Numbered from the stretch's first letter, positions 51,404 to 59,930 are shown. The stretch: DNA of 64,000 nucleotides from Pisaster brevispinus (GCA_023634235.1 JAMKCF010000039.1:682001-746000); one strand, 5' to 3'. The notes: generated by a model from the sequence alone, not told the origin. Made by a program: numbers and translations.

Positions 51404-51440
51404 ATGTCTAGAAGAAGACGCTTAGAAGATGACGGTGATG
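51404..51440 (+). pseudogene. NCBP1: NCBP1-like exon 1 (start codon, N-terminal tail)
   Basis: ATG at 51404 opens MSRRRRLEDDGD, matching the conserved MSRRR start of CBP80 followed by an acidic stretch. The exon ends in phase 1 at a GTAATA donor (51441). The ATG follows a pyrimidine tract ending in CCAGT. An in-frame stretch extends upstream, but the family starts here. Confidence 0.9.
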
Positions 51441-51644
51441 GTAATATTTCTACTTATTTATATTTAGTTTACGAGCTGCCCTTCGCCTGTTCGCTCCTTG
51501 CTCTCGTGAAAAGCGTCTGCTTTTTGTTGTGTTTACCATTGCTTCGCACAGCATCCTTTTCGGGAAAATGTTTTAATAAAACGTTTATTTAAGTTTTTAA
51601 AATGTTAGTAGCCCTTAAAAGTTATATGAGTGCTACAGTTATGT

Positions 51645-51870
51645 GAGTTGCGATGATCGTAACCCTCCATCCTCCCGAGTTGCGATGATCGTAACCCTCC
51701 ATCCTCCCGAGTTGCGATGGAATCGTAACCCTCCATCCTCCCGAGTTGCGATGATCGTAACCCTCCATCCTCCCGAGTTGCGATGATCGTAACCCTCCAT
51801 CCTCCCGAGTTGCGATGATCGTAACCCTCCATCCTCCCGAGCTGCGATGATCATAACCCTCCATCCTCCC
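51645..51870 (+). repeat. 32-bp minisatellite in intron 1
   Basis: Seven units start at 51645, 51677, 51709, 51743, 51775, 51807 and 51839. Each has GAGTTGCGATGATCGTAACC then CTCCATCCTCCC. The third has two extra bases (GATGGAATCG) and the last is diverged. At 51879-51896 half a unit follows in inverted orientation (GGAGGATGGAGGGTTACG), so the end can fold back on the last unit. Confidence 0.95.
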
Positions 51871-51899
51871 GACGGTCAGGAGGATGGAGGGTTACGAAC

Positions 51900-52040
51900 A
51901 TTAGGGTAGTATACTCTACTCAGCATTCTCCTGAAGATGAGCAGTATACTGTTCGAAACGTCGAGACCACACCAAGCCAACACTCCTCCCATAGAGTTCT
52001 GGCCTTACAAATAAAGACGTTTATTTTTCAAATTACATTT
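51900..52040. mobile_element. possible 3' tail of a retroelement in intron 1
   Basis: The stretch carries AGTATACT twice, CCTGAAGATGAGC, CGAAACGTCGAGAC and an AATAAA (52009-52014) before a T-rich end. A CTGAAGATG to CGAAACGTC arrangement is one I recall from tails of dispersed retroelements in many animals. No reverse transcriptase is present. Assignment is weak. Confidence 0.3.
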
Positions 52041-52105
52041 CATTGCCTCTTTGTCTCTGAGAATTCATGGCGCAATGCCACGCTTTTTGTTAACATTCCC
52101 AACAG

Positions 52106-52197
52106 ATAACAGGAGTCAAAAGTGTTGGAGGACCACCACTGATCAGAATGAGATAGAAGAAAGGCTCGAATCCCTCATTGCAAGAGTCGGGGAAAAG
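52106..52197 (+). pseudogene. NCBP1: NCBP1-like exon 2
   Basis: After CCCAACAG, the exon completes the codon split at exon 1 and reads to NEIEERLESLIARVGEK, matching the ETEDHLESLICKVGEK block of human CBP80. It ends in phase 0 at a GTATAG donor. The nuclear-localisation cluster expected just before (a run such as KRRK) reads KCWR here. CGT to TGT and CGG to TGG changes would explain that, both C to T at CpG. Confidence 0.9.
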
Positions 52198-52205
52198 GTA
52201 TAGAC

Positions 52206-52329
52206 CTTGTATAATGCTGTTATGGTGACTTTACGTCTTGTGTAACGCTGTTATGGTGACTTTACATCTTGTGTAACGCTGTTATCTTGACTTTACGTCT
52301 TGTGTAACGCTGTTATGATGACTTTACCT
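52206..52329 (+). repeat. 31-bp tandem repeat in intron 2
   Basis: Four copies of a 31-bp unit beginning CTTGT(G/A)TAA(C/T)GCTGTTAT and ending GACTTTACGT lie just inside the intron after exon 2, in the interval where the absent NCBP1 exon would be expected. Confidence 0.92.
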
Positions 52330-52386
52330 GGGCATGGTTGAATGCTCAGTATTGAACTAGGGATGGGACGTTTAACTGTTTAACCA

Positions 52387-52398
52387 CCCCCCCCCCCC
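52387..52398 (+). repeat. poly(C) tract
   Basis: A run of 12 C followed by TAAAAAAA lies in the intron before exon 3. The length may be unreliable. Confidence 0.85.
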
Positions 52399-52786
52399 TA
52401 AAAAAAACCGGGTTAAATCCATTTCCAAATATCTTTAATATTTAACCGAAACGGACAATAAAACAAAACGAGACCTTTCTTTTTCAGCTTGCCTGTAGAG
52501 AATTATTCTCCTGCTTTGTTTTATAACAATTAGTAACGATGATAATGCTATTGAGCGACCGTGGTGTGCACACTCCCACACAAAAGCATTTTTATAAATT
52601 GACATTTTGCTATGTGGACAGAACAGCACTATACCAGCACACAGAGGATGTGCAGACACACACTGGTTTTGTGACCACCAAATTGATGGAACATTGATGG
52701 AACAAGATAAACATTTTCATTACATGCTTGCAATAGTTTTCTTTTCTTTTTTATAGTTATTGATATTTCTTTTTGTTCCTACACAG

Positions 52787-52887
52787 TTCAACTGAGCTGC
52801 CAGAAAAGTTGAGTGTGTACACAACCTTGGTCGGTTTCATCAATGCTAAGAACTACGAATGCTAAGAACTAGGAATGTGGAGGCGAT
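52787..52887 (+). pseudogene. NCBP1: NCBP1-like exon 3 with 16-bp tandem duplication
   Basis: After CCTACACAG the exon reads STELPEKLSVYTTLVGFINAKNYE, matching LPEKLTIYTTLVGLLNARNYN (phase 2 entry). AATGCTAAGAACTACG (52842-52857) is then repeated as AATGCTAAGAACTAGG (52858-52873), shifting the frame and giving TAA directly after GAATGC. With one copy discounted, the sequence continues into CGGD and ends in phase 0 at GTGAGT (52888), matching FGGE of the family and the phase of exon 4. Confidence 0.87.
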
Positions 52888-53330
52888 GTGAGTTCTTACA
52901 TGAATTGTATCCATGTAGTCTTGGTCAAAGACCAGGGATAACAACAATGACTCAACAGAGGGCGCACTAGTTGATGGCGCACATACTTTTGATGCAAAGT
53001 GTGGTGTGTAGTAATAAAATCACACAGCACCCTAGATGTGGTGGGTCCTGGCTTGCAGTAGAGGGCATTGAAATGGAGCAATTTTGACACCGTGCTTTAA
53101 TCTGTCATTTGAACTTAAAAGGAATGGGGAATGGAGCAATTTTGACAAAGTTCTTTGTGAATTTGGACCACTTATTTCATCGTTCAGTTACTGCTAAGTT
53201 TAAGTCGACACTTTGGTGGTGTTAGACTCCTTGGCATTGTTTCAAAACAGTTTATTCTGATTCACGAAAATCTGTGTTCATTGCAAATTGCTGTGATTAA
53301 TTTTCTTTGTGTCTTGTTCTTTAATAATAG

Positions 53331-53558
53331 TTCTCGGAGGAGTTATGGAGGCAGTTGAAGGAGCTGATGAAACAGAACGAGTGGGACAGATGTCGCCTAT
53401 TAGTGCGCTTCATTGCTGACCTCATCATCTGCCGTGTGGTGGACGTGTCCTCCATGGTTCAGCTCTACGAAGCATTTGTTGCCGTGACGCTAGAAGAAGG
53501 CATCCCACAGGTCAGGTCGGACTGGTTTGTGTACACTGTACTCTCCAGTCTGCCATGG
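53331..53558 (+). pseudogene. NCBP1: NCBP1-like exon 4
   Basis: The exon has 76 intact codons in phase 0 between TTAATAATAG and GTGAGT. It contains LWRQLKELMKQNEWDRCRLL, VRFIADLIICRVV, PQVRSDWFVYTVLSSLPW. These match the FVEAMIRQLKESL to SSLPW segment of CBP80, part of the first MIF4G-type helical domain. No lesion is seen here. Confidence 0.95.
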
Positions 53559-54801
53559 GTGAGTGTAGATTTTCTGGATCAATTATCCCCTACTATGGAT
53601 GCATACTCCAAGATGCCTCAATACCTTCCCCATATGCTATGCACAGAATGGTGACGTAACCCATGCCACACTTTCCTGTCATTGTATTTGTTTGATCAAT
53701 CAGTGCCACAGATTGCCACGGTTGAGAACCTTTATCTCTTCCAGCAGTCGCCCAAATTCCATTGCAATTGAGCGCAGCTGGTGGCTTCTCCAGTTTACCA
53801 CTCTCATTGAAGCACCTTGGGTAATGGCTGTACTCTCTACATCAGCATGTGTGTGTGCCTCATAATGCCACAGTTGTGGCATAGTGTGGTATGGGTTGGT
53901 TGTCCTGAGAAACACGCCGACAGTCGGAGGATTGATTCTTATCAACTTTCTTACCAGGAGATGTCCTGGACAGTTCAAAGTCTTTGTTTGGGGGGTTGGT
54001 GTAAACATTCCGCTATAATTCAAACTATTAGTCTAAGGCCATGTCTGAATCAAGTGACTGCAACCACAGCTGTGGCCACAACAGCAACAATGAAGTGTAG
54101 GACTCTTTGGCTTTGTGCTGCAACCATTGTCAGAACCAATAACCCTAAGGGTCCATTCAGCATAGTCAATGTTAAAAAATTTCCATTTTTTAATATTGAA
54201 TGGCTTCATAATATAATCTATACACTGAAGAACAAAATAATGCCTCAAATGGACCAGATATTTTAGACATCCAACATCTCCAACATCAGTAGTTTTCAAT
54301 GGGTTTTTTCTGGCTTAAACAAAACAACTTTGTAGTTTAATCAGGAATTAAATTGGCGATCTTGGCCAGCTTGGTACTTTTTCTTCTTCTTTTTCATTTG
54401 TTAACTTATATACTGAATTTCTGTTTTTCAGTTATTTCTTGTGACCCACCCACCCACAATTTCAAAAGAAAATAAAAAAAAAATTAAAAAAAAAAAAAAA
54501 AAAAACATTGACTTTTCTGAATGGCCCCCTTACCCTTCCAAATCCTTCTAACAACCCCTCGCCTGAAGGAATTGACCCCCAAAATGGTGGAAATGGTGGA
54601 CGCACCACCAGAAGGGGGTCACTTTCCTCTTTTGGTGTGGAGTGACAAGAGAGGAGGATATTGGAGGTTTGAGGTGAACCTGGATGTAAAAATGCCTAGG
54701 GAGTAAGGGTTCACTTGGACGCAGCATAAACAACATTATTTTTGTTAAAGAAAAGTATCTATACACAATAAGTAATGATTGTTATATATTGTGTTTGATA
54801 G
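53559..54801. other. intron 4 of the NCBP1-like gene, no feature recognised
   Basis: The interval runs from the GTGAGT donor after exon 4 to TTTGATAG before exon 5. Apart from an A-rich tract at 54466-54505, nothing recognisable is seen. Overlapping frames on both strands lack any family signature. Confidence 0.7.
54466..54505 (+). repeat. A-rich tract in intron 4
   Basis: A nearly pure A run of about 40 bases with a few T. It may be the tail of an old retroposed copy, but no body is recognisable upstream. Confidence 0.8.
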
Positions 54802-54875
54802 GTAGGAGCAGAGATTGCAGAGAAGAAGGAAGAAGAACTGGATAAAATAATGAGTGTTTTCGAGAACTACATGCC
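54802..54875 (+). pseudogene. NCBP1: NCBP1-like exon 5
   Basis: After TTTGATAG the exon reads VGAEIAEKKEEELDKI then MSVFENYM, matching VGKELYEKKDAEMDRI of human CBP80, and ends in phase 2 at GTGAGT. No lesion is seen. Confidence 0.93.
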
Positions 54876-54900
54876 GTGAGTTTTAAACCCCTTGTATAGG

Positions 54901-55170
54901 CAGGGATGTGATTTCTCCGTTTTTTCCGGAAATCCGTAAAAAAAAAATAATACAAAAATTAGTATTATTCTTTTAAATTAAGACCATGAAAAACATGAAC
55001 AGATGAAGATAAAACCAAATAGAATGCCCCAGAGTGCAGATTAGGGCTTTTAAAACAGAAGATAAATGTATGTACGTAAGTAGGCCTCGAGCTCGCAAGT
55101 TTTTGCCCTCGCAAGCTTTGATGCTTTGCGCTCACAGTTCAGTTTTTTTCAACAGCCTATCACATCCCTG
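54901..55170. mobile_element. 270-bp TIR element (MITE-like) in intron 5, copy 1
   Basis: The termini are CAGGGATGTGAT and ATCACATCCCTG, a 12-bp perfect inverted repeat. ATAGG flanks both ends (54896-54900 and 55171-55175). The interior has no coding frame and contains AAACCAAATAGAATGCCCCA, GAGTGCAGATTAGGGCTTTT and a GC-richer block near the right end. A related copy lies at 59563-59930. CAGGG-type ends recall hAT elements, but the flanking repeat is shorter than the usual 8 bp, so the superfamily is open. Confidence 0.85.
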
Positions 55171-55330
55171 ATAGGACAACACAAGCTCAAACAGCGTCCT
55201 TACTGAACTCAAAGGAAGACCAGTCATTGGCCGAGAATGTAACAAGGTGCGTACACATGCGCACATTTCCATTTTCCATTGATCTCAAGAAATGGCAGTG
55301 TATGCGAGAGGTCTATTCAGTTATTAGTTG

Positions 55331-55585
55331 ACGCATGGGCGTGTCTTGGTCAAGGGGTCTAAGACCCCCGGACCAAAGCTCTGGTGTTTCTGATCAGCAG
55401 AGTGTGGGATCGGGTCCTGGTTCAGGTCCTGATGTTGACGCTTGTGTCACTTAGCCATTGTTGCTTTGTCCTTTGGATGGGTCGTAAAGCTGTGTTGTGT
55501 AATGCATGTGGAAACACAAATTGCACTTATCCTTAAGAGAGGGGGTTTGCCCAGGTGCTTCAGGTATGGTTTACTGCACCTTGTT
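55331..55585 (+). mobile_element. tRNA-derived SINE in intron 5
   Basis: The head resembles a tRNA gene: TCTTGGTCAAGGGGTCTAAG for the A box, and GTGGGATCGGGTCCTGG about 60 bases later for the B box. The body has CACTTAGCCATTGTTGCTTT, GTCCTTTGGATGGGTCGTAA and CTTATCCTTAAGAGAGGGGG, which I associate with echinoderm SINEs from memory. Ends are approximate and no target duplication was identified. Confidence 0.7.
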
Positions 55586-55589
55586 TCAC

Positions 55590-55695
55590 CCTTACAAGGT
55601 ACCCCTTCAACACCCCCTTCCACATCACCTTCACTCCTTGTACACCCCCTTCAACAACCCCTTCAACCCTCTTACACACCCCTTCACCCCTAAAA
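55590..55695 (+). repeat. pyrimidine-rich degenerate repeat
   Basis: Imperfect repetition of words like CCCCTTCAACA and CACCCCTTC for about 100 bp, between the SINE and exon 6. Overlapping frames here are compositional artefacts. Confidence 0.75.
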
Positions 55696-55768
55696 CAGAT
55701 AGATTTGTCCACTTTCCTGATATGCAGATATAGAACTTATCTCTTAAAATATTTTGTATCTTTGCCAG

Positions 55769-55839
55769 AAAGAGAAAGAAGGACCATGTTCCGATGTTGA
55801 GGGTGTGGCACAGCGACGCACCCCACCCCCCAGGAAGAT
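55769..55839 (+). pseudogene. NCBP1: NCBP1-like exon 6 with one extra C
   Basis: After TTTGCCAG the exon reads KRKKDHVPMLRVWHSDAPHP, matching KTHVPMLQVWTADKPHP. It then meets a run of six C before AGGAAGAT and a GTAAGT donor. Five C would give PQED and phase 0, as in the family. With six the frame shifts to PGR and the exon ends in phase 1. Sequencing error in a homopolymer and a real frameshift are both possible. Confidence 0.9.
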
Positions 55840-56662
55840 GTAAGTTGTTCATCAATGGCCTCAATAGTGTCTCCATTTCTCTCCAAAGAGACAACATGAG
55901 AAATGAAACATAAAATGAACCAAATGCAATACTAGCGTGGGAACTCTTCATCATTGAATCAGTGCCGGAACTAGCAATAGACTGTGGCATAGTTGAATGG
56001 TTTGCCCCGTTTAATTTGTTCAATTGAGTTTCTTTGACATGTTAAAGCAGGAATTATCGCATGGACAACATTGGTAATTGTCAAAGACCATCATCGTACT
56101 TTGTGTGACCCAGCATGTACTTGAATAAACCAACTTCTGGAAGTTGAAGCTGAATCAGTCATTGTGTTCACTAGAAGATAAGTGAAAAACCCCCTTGTAT
56201 GTTTTCACTGTTTTCAAGCGTCAGGTTTTGGACTTGTGAGCTCAAAACTAATTGTTTGACTCATTTCTCAAAATTCTCAAAAACTGAAGCACTTTAAGGA
56301 CAAATATGTTGGGAAAAATGTTCCACATTAACCATCTTTATACCATGTTAATTGTGTGCAAACATCTTTGAGCACTTATATTTTCACTGTTATCAATGTT
56401 GTGCAACAAAATTTAAAGAAATGTACATGGGAACCAGAGGTTTCCCCTGAAAATGCTCAAATAACGGCCAGACTTCCGCAATCTATTTTATGTTCAGTGT
56501 GTTGTTCACTTCCTCAACAATATTCTGCCGTTCTTACTTTCAAAAATAAATGTTCTAAGAATCTTCGCCCTCCATCATTTAACGAAAAGAATTGTCTTTG
56601 TAAAGGGTGATGAGAAAAGACGAACATTTTTCTAATTTGTCCTTTCTCATGGCATTTATCAG

Positions 56663-56869
56663 AGTATTGACTGCCTGTGAGCCCACACGACCAAACTCCG
56701 TCGGGACGACTGGATTATCCTAGGCCCCTACCTGTCCTTCGATAGCATCCTGTGCGAGGCTCTTCAGCACACCTTGTCGCAGTTCACCGTCCCGCCCCAC
56801 AATGAGGACTGTGTCTACCCTCTACCCAAGGTCGTCTTCAGGATGTTTGACTACACAGACACACCCGAG
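56663..56869 (+). pseudogene. NCBP1: NCBP1-like exon 7 with in-frame TGA
   Basis: From the acceptor TTTATCAG, phase 0 reads SIDCL then TGA (56678-56680) where the family has the Trp of YLDCLWAQ. Downstream it is open: [51 protein letters not shown], then GTATGA. About three residues are missing between RRDDW and the PYLSFDS block relative to human. An internal AG at 56680-56681 would skip the stop and fits the phase-1 end of exon 6. Confidence 0.9.
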
Positions 56870-57491
56870 GTATGATTAGTAATAAGAACTGTGTAGGTTA
56901 TGTCGGTGCAAAAACGCTGTATCTCCTAATATAGCACTGAAGTTATGCACCAGTTTGAAATTGTCAAAACCTTGTATCTCGCTCAAAATAGCCTGAATGT
57001 ACGCACAAAACAAGTATGCACCAATATCGATTTGTGCTTGGCGCATTTTTTTGCGAAGTACATTGTTTTTTGCACTGATACAATGATGTGTTGAATTCTC
57101 TTTGTGAACACTGCTGCTTCCGAGAAGAACCAGGGTTGAGATAAAGTAGAATCTAGACTTTTCAGACAGTGTACTCTGCTCGGCTTCAAGAAAAAAGCAT
57201 TGCAAATCTTCCAATCTTACTGAAGCCCGATTCACACTTCGGGCAAAAGCAAAAGGGAGCAAATTTTTGTGACACAAACAGTCGGAATGTGCTGTTTTCC
57301 ACTCGTATACACAATGATGTATATAGCAGGGTTTTTTTCTATTGATAATAATACTCTTGGTCATCAAGTATGCTTTCAAGATGTCATCTCCATTTTTAGT
57401 TTCTGACGGTATAGTTTTCATCTACACCTTATTCAACCGGTATGAAAATGGATGCTGTTTTAAGAAAAATGTTGGCCGTTCATCTTTGCAG
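56870..57491. other. intron 7, no feature recognised
   Basis: The interval between exons 7 and 8 holds a long open frame on the minus strand (56876-57421). It has no recognisable family and no sign of coding constraint, so I leave it unannotated. Confidence 0.65.
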
Positions 57492-57589
57492 GGTCCCACC
57501 ATGCCAGGACATCATTCCACTGAGAGGTACTTAGTTGAAGAGCAACTGAGCTGCATCATTACTGCCTATGTCAAGGATCGCAAGGATTG
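57492..57589 (+). pseudogene. NCBP1: NCBP1-like exon 8
   Basis: After CTTTGCAG the exon reads GPTMPGHHSTERYLVEEQL and CIITAYVKDRKD, matching GPVMPGSHSVERFVIEENL with CIIKSHWKERK. It ends in phase 2 at GTGAGT. No lesion is seen. Confidence 0.94.
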
Positions 57590-58078
57590 GTGAGTTTCCA
57601 GACGATATTCTTTTCCTTTTTCTTTGAGGCGTGAGAAGATGAAACATCTCCTTGAAAAAAAACCCAACAGTTGATGATTTTAATCCTACTTCTAAAGTTT
57701 CCGGTATAGACCATGTAACCTGTGACATCACATGTTTACAATGGAGCCACAGAGCCTGGACTTCCTGCAGGCTCAAATTGTACACAACATTAAATCTTAT
57801 ATTTTATGGGGGTTGCACACATCTCAAAATGTGTTCAGCCCGTATTTTTATAACTCTTGAATTTATGTAGAAATTATGACACAATATGTAAAAATTTCCA
57901 ATATGACCAGTGTAGTATCTCGCCTACCAGAAAGGCTCTGGAATGTACATGGTCACTCTTTTTGTAAACAAAGGTTACATTGTCTATGTAACGTAATGTT
58001 TGTACTAGAACAATTTAGCTGAGAAAGTTGAAAACACGTTTTTAGAATGATATCCTCACCTCGTTTCTGCTGTTCCAG
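57590..58078. other. intron 8, no feature recognised
   Basis: AT-rich intron with a pyrimidine tract ending CTGCTGTTCCAG before exon 9. Nothing else is seen. Confidence 0.75.
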
Positions 58079-58235
58079 CGCTGCCCAGTTAGTGAGTTAT
58101 CACGGCAAGGCCAGAGTCCCTCTCAACTACATGATCGTAGAGGTGGTGTTCGGTCAGCTCTTCAACTTACCTCATCCCGTCAAGCTGGAAGCAGCCTACG
58201 CCAGTCTCCTGCTGGCTTCAATGCATGTCATGTGA
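58079..58235 (+). pseudogene. NCBP1: NCBP1-like exon 9, 3' end replaced
   Basis: After GTTCCAG the exon reads CAAQLVSYHGKARVPLNYMI, VEVVFGQLFNLPHPVKLEAA, YASLLL, matching the family closely. Homology stops there: LIELCKLQPGS of the family is replaced by ASMHVM and TGA (58233-58235). No donor site lies at the end of the homology. A deletion that took the exon end and part of the following intron would explain this. Confidence 0.88.
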
Positions 58236-58342
58236 CTACCAAGCCTCAGCGGCTAATTTGGACATGTCCTTGGTATTAATTTCTGCTGTTGGCTGAAGTT
58301 ATGATATCAGGTCCATGTTGTGATTCTTAATTTAACGTACAG

Positions 58343-58454
58343 AGCTCCTGTACAAGAGACTGGATAATATGAATCTCAACTGCACTGATCGGTTTGTCAA
58401 TTGGTTCTCTCATCACCTCAGCAATTGTCAATTCCGCTGGAGCTGGGATGAATG
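58343..58454 (+). pseudogene. NCBP1: NCBP1-like exon 10
   Basis: After TTAACGTACAG the exon reads [37 protein letters not shown], matching the MLYMRLDTMN to FRWSWEDW segment of CBP80. It ends in phase 2 at GTGAGT. The family residues between exon 9 and this exon (about 20) are missing. No next exon was recognised before the window ends. Confidence 0.92.
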
Positions 58455-58962
58455 GTGAGTGATTACTTCAAAGAAGGGCTTCAAGGTCAAATTCAGTTTT
58501 GTGCTGCACTCATTCTTCAAAAGATAGAGTCGTTCAGGCATGTGATTTCACAGGATTGTTCCTGATTTCAGGATTTTCTCAAAATCTCCTCCAGCCTTCA
58601 ATTTTTCTTGAAACAAGTATAGCAGTCCACTCAAGTTATTTGTGTTGGTCATGAGGCTAATTTCAACCTGTTTTTATTAAATATCATTGAAATTCAGGAA
58701 GGAACTAAAATGTCTCTGTCCAAAAATGTACATGCCCATGTATTTGAAATGTGCCATTGGATGTTTTTTATGTTAACAAATTACACACAGCAAGAGTGGG
58801 AAATCCAACTGGCATTTGGCACTGTTTTAATGTCAAGCCAGATACTTGCAATATCTTTTTCAAAAGGGCTCTAACCATTGACAAATAAGTGCATCACAAA
58901 ATCAACTTTGACCTTAGAGCCCCTCTCCAATATAGAATTCAAATCACTGGTTACCTATACAT

Positions 58963-59105
58963 GTATATTTGGATTGCGGTAACACCATGTGTACTGCCGT
59001 GGAGTAGATTGAATAAAGCAGAATAAAGCAAGACCTAGATCCCAAAGAACAAAATCTACACAGCAAAGTAGATATACACATGGTGTTACGGCAAACTGAA
59101 TATAC
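58963..59105. repeat. 143-bp element with imperfect 31-bp inverted repeats
   Basis: The arms are 58963-58993 and 59075-59105, with cores GTAACACCATGTGTA and TACACATGGTGTTAC identical and the outer parts diverged. The 81-bp spacer contains GAATAAAGCAGAATAAAGCA. It is probably a small MITE-like element. No clear target duplication is seen. Confidence 0.75.
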
Positions 59106-59562
59106 ATTAATACCTCACCATGGCATGCAATGCCTCAACAATTATTTACCTACACATGCATGACATTTCTGTAGACCAATCCGTACGCGCAATGTGTTGC
59201 ACACCACACCGCCATTGCAGAGGTGCTGGAAACGCAAGGTTTTGTACACACAGACAATACCCCAGCAATGGCGGCACAGTGTACAGCGCTCGCCTGTACG
59301 GTTTGGTCTTTAGCAACGCAGGAGGTCTGCCATGTTGGAGTGGTAGGCACATGTAGGATGCGTACGCGTAGCGCCATCCAGCAATGCGTTTCGTAGCACA
59401 TGTTCATGCACGCAACCTTATGGATTGGGTTTGTGGGGGTCCTGTTATTGTTGTTCTATTGATCCCTTTTCTAAAGAATTCCTCTGTGGGGTCCAAGTTG
59501 AAGTAAGAAACACTTTGTGGGGTCCATTGTTCCTTTGTGTAAAAGACCCCACAAGAGACCTT

Positions 59563-59620
59563 CTGGGATGTGATTTCTCTGTTTTTAACCGATTTTTTTT
59601 AAACCCCCCCCAAAAAAAAA

Positions 59621-59670
<50 letters not shown>

Positions 59671-59930
59671 ATGAATAAAATAAATGAATTTAAATTAAAT
59701 GAATATATTTATTTTTAGTGTTAAAAAAAAGTAAACAAAAAAATTATAAATATATTTTTTAATTCAAACCGAAAAAAACATGTAGATAAAACCAAATAGA
59801 AAGCCCCAGAGTGCAGATTAGGGCTTTTAAAACAAAAGATAAATGCATGTAAGTAGGTTTCGAGCTCCCAAGCTTTCACACTTAGCGCTTGCAGTTCAGG
59901 TTTTTTTTGCAACAGCCTATCACATCCCTG
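59563..59930. mobile_element. TIR element (MITE-like), copy 2, expanded by microsatellite
   Basis: Ends are CTGGGATGTGAT and ATCACATCCCTG, with GACCTT flanking both sides (59557-59562 and 59931-59936). The right two thirds match the element at 54901-55170. The left third is lengthened by C, A and AAAT tracts, giving about 368 bp against 270 bp. Confidence 0.85.
59627..59690 (+). repeat. (AAAT)n microsatellite
   Basis: Long uninterrupted AAAT repetition inside the second TIR element, flanked by A and C runs. It probably grew from the A-rich stretch present at this position in the other copy. Confidence 0.92.

Larger units (their letters stand above)
51404..58454 (+). pseudogene. NCBP1: NCBP1 (CBP80)-like gene, 5' half, damaged
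   Basis: CBP80 is the large subunit of the nuclear cap-binding complex. With CBP20 it binds the m7G cap of nascent RNA and links it to splicing, export and surveillance. Ten exons on this strand match the N-terminal half of CBP80 in order, through its MIF4G-type helical region: MSRRRR start, EERLESLIARVGEK, LPEKLSVYTTLVG, QVRSDWFVY with [37 protein letters not shown], and NWFSHHLSN with FRWSW. Introns have GT-AG ends and compatible phases. Damage: the exon for the ESNLEGL region (about 33 codons) is absent, exon 3 has a 16-bp duplication, exon 6 has an extra C, exon 7 has TGA for Trp, and the end of exon 9 is lost. No exon of the second half was found in the following 5.5 kb. A duplicated, non-processed pseudogene is most likely. 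A truncated expressed paralogue or assembly errors are alternatives. Confidence 0.88.

Noticed and set aside
51645..51870. Telomere-like repeat (GTAACCCTCC)
   Set aside because: The resemblance to TAACCC is confined to part of a 32-bp unit that does not repeat hexamerically.
53817..54266. 149-codon plus-strand frame in intron 4
   Set aside because: Cysteine-rich and tryptophan-rich composition typical of random reading of an intron, with no homology recognised.
55442..56023. Overlapping proline-rich and threonine-rich frames
   Set aside because: They arise from the SINE body and the CCCCTTCAACA low-complexity tract.
56876..57421. 181-codon frame on the minus strand in intron 7
   Set aside because: It lies within an intron of the NCBP1-like gene, has no recognisable domain, and I see no promoter or splice structure for it.
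51404..58454. Processed (retroposed) NCBP1 copy
   Set aside because: Introns with GT-AG borders and matching phases separate all exons, so the copy is not derived from mRNA.
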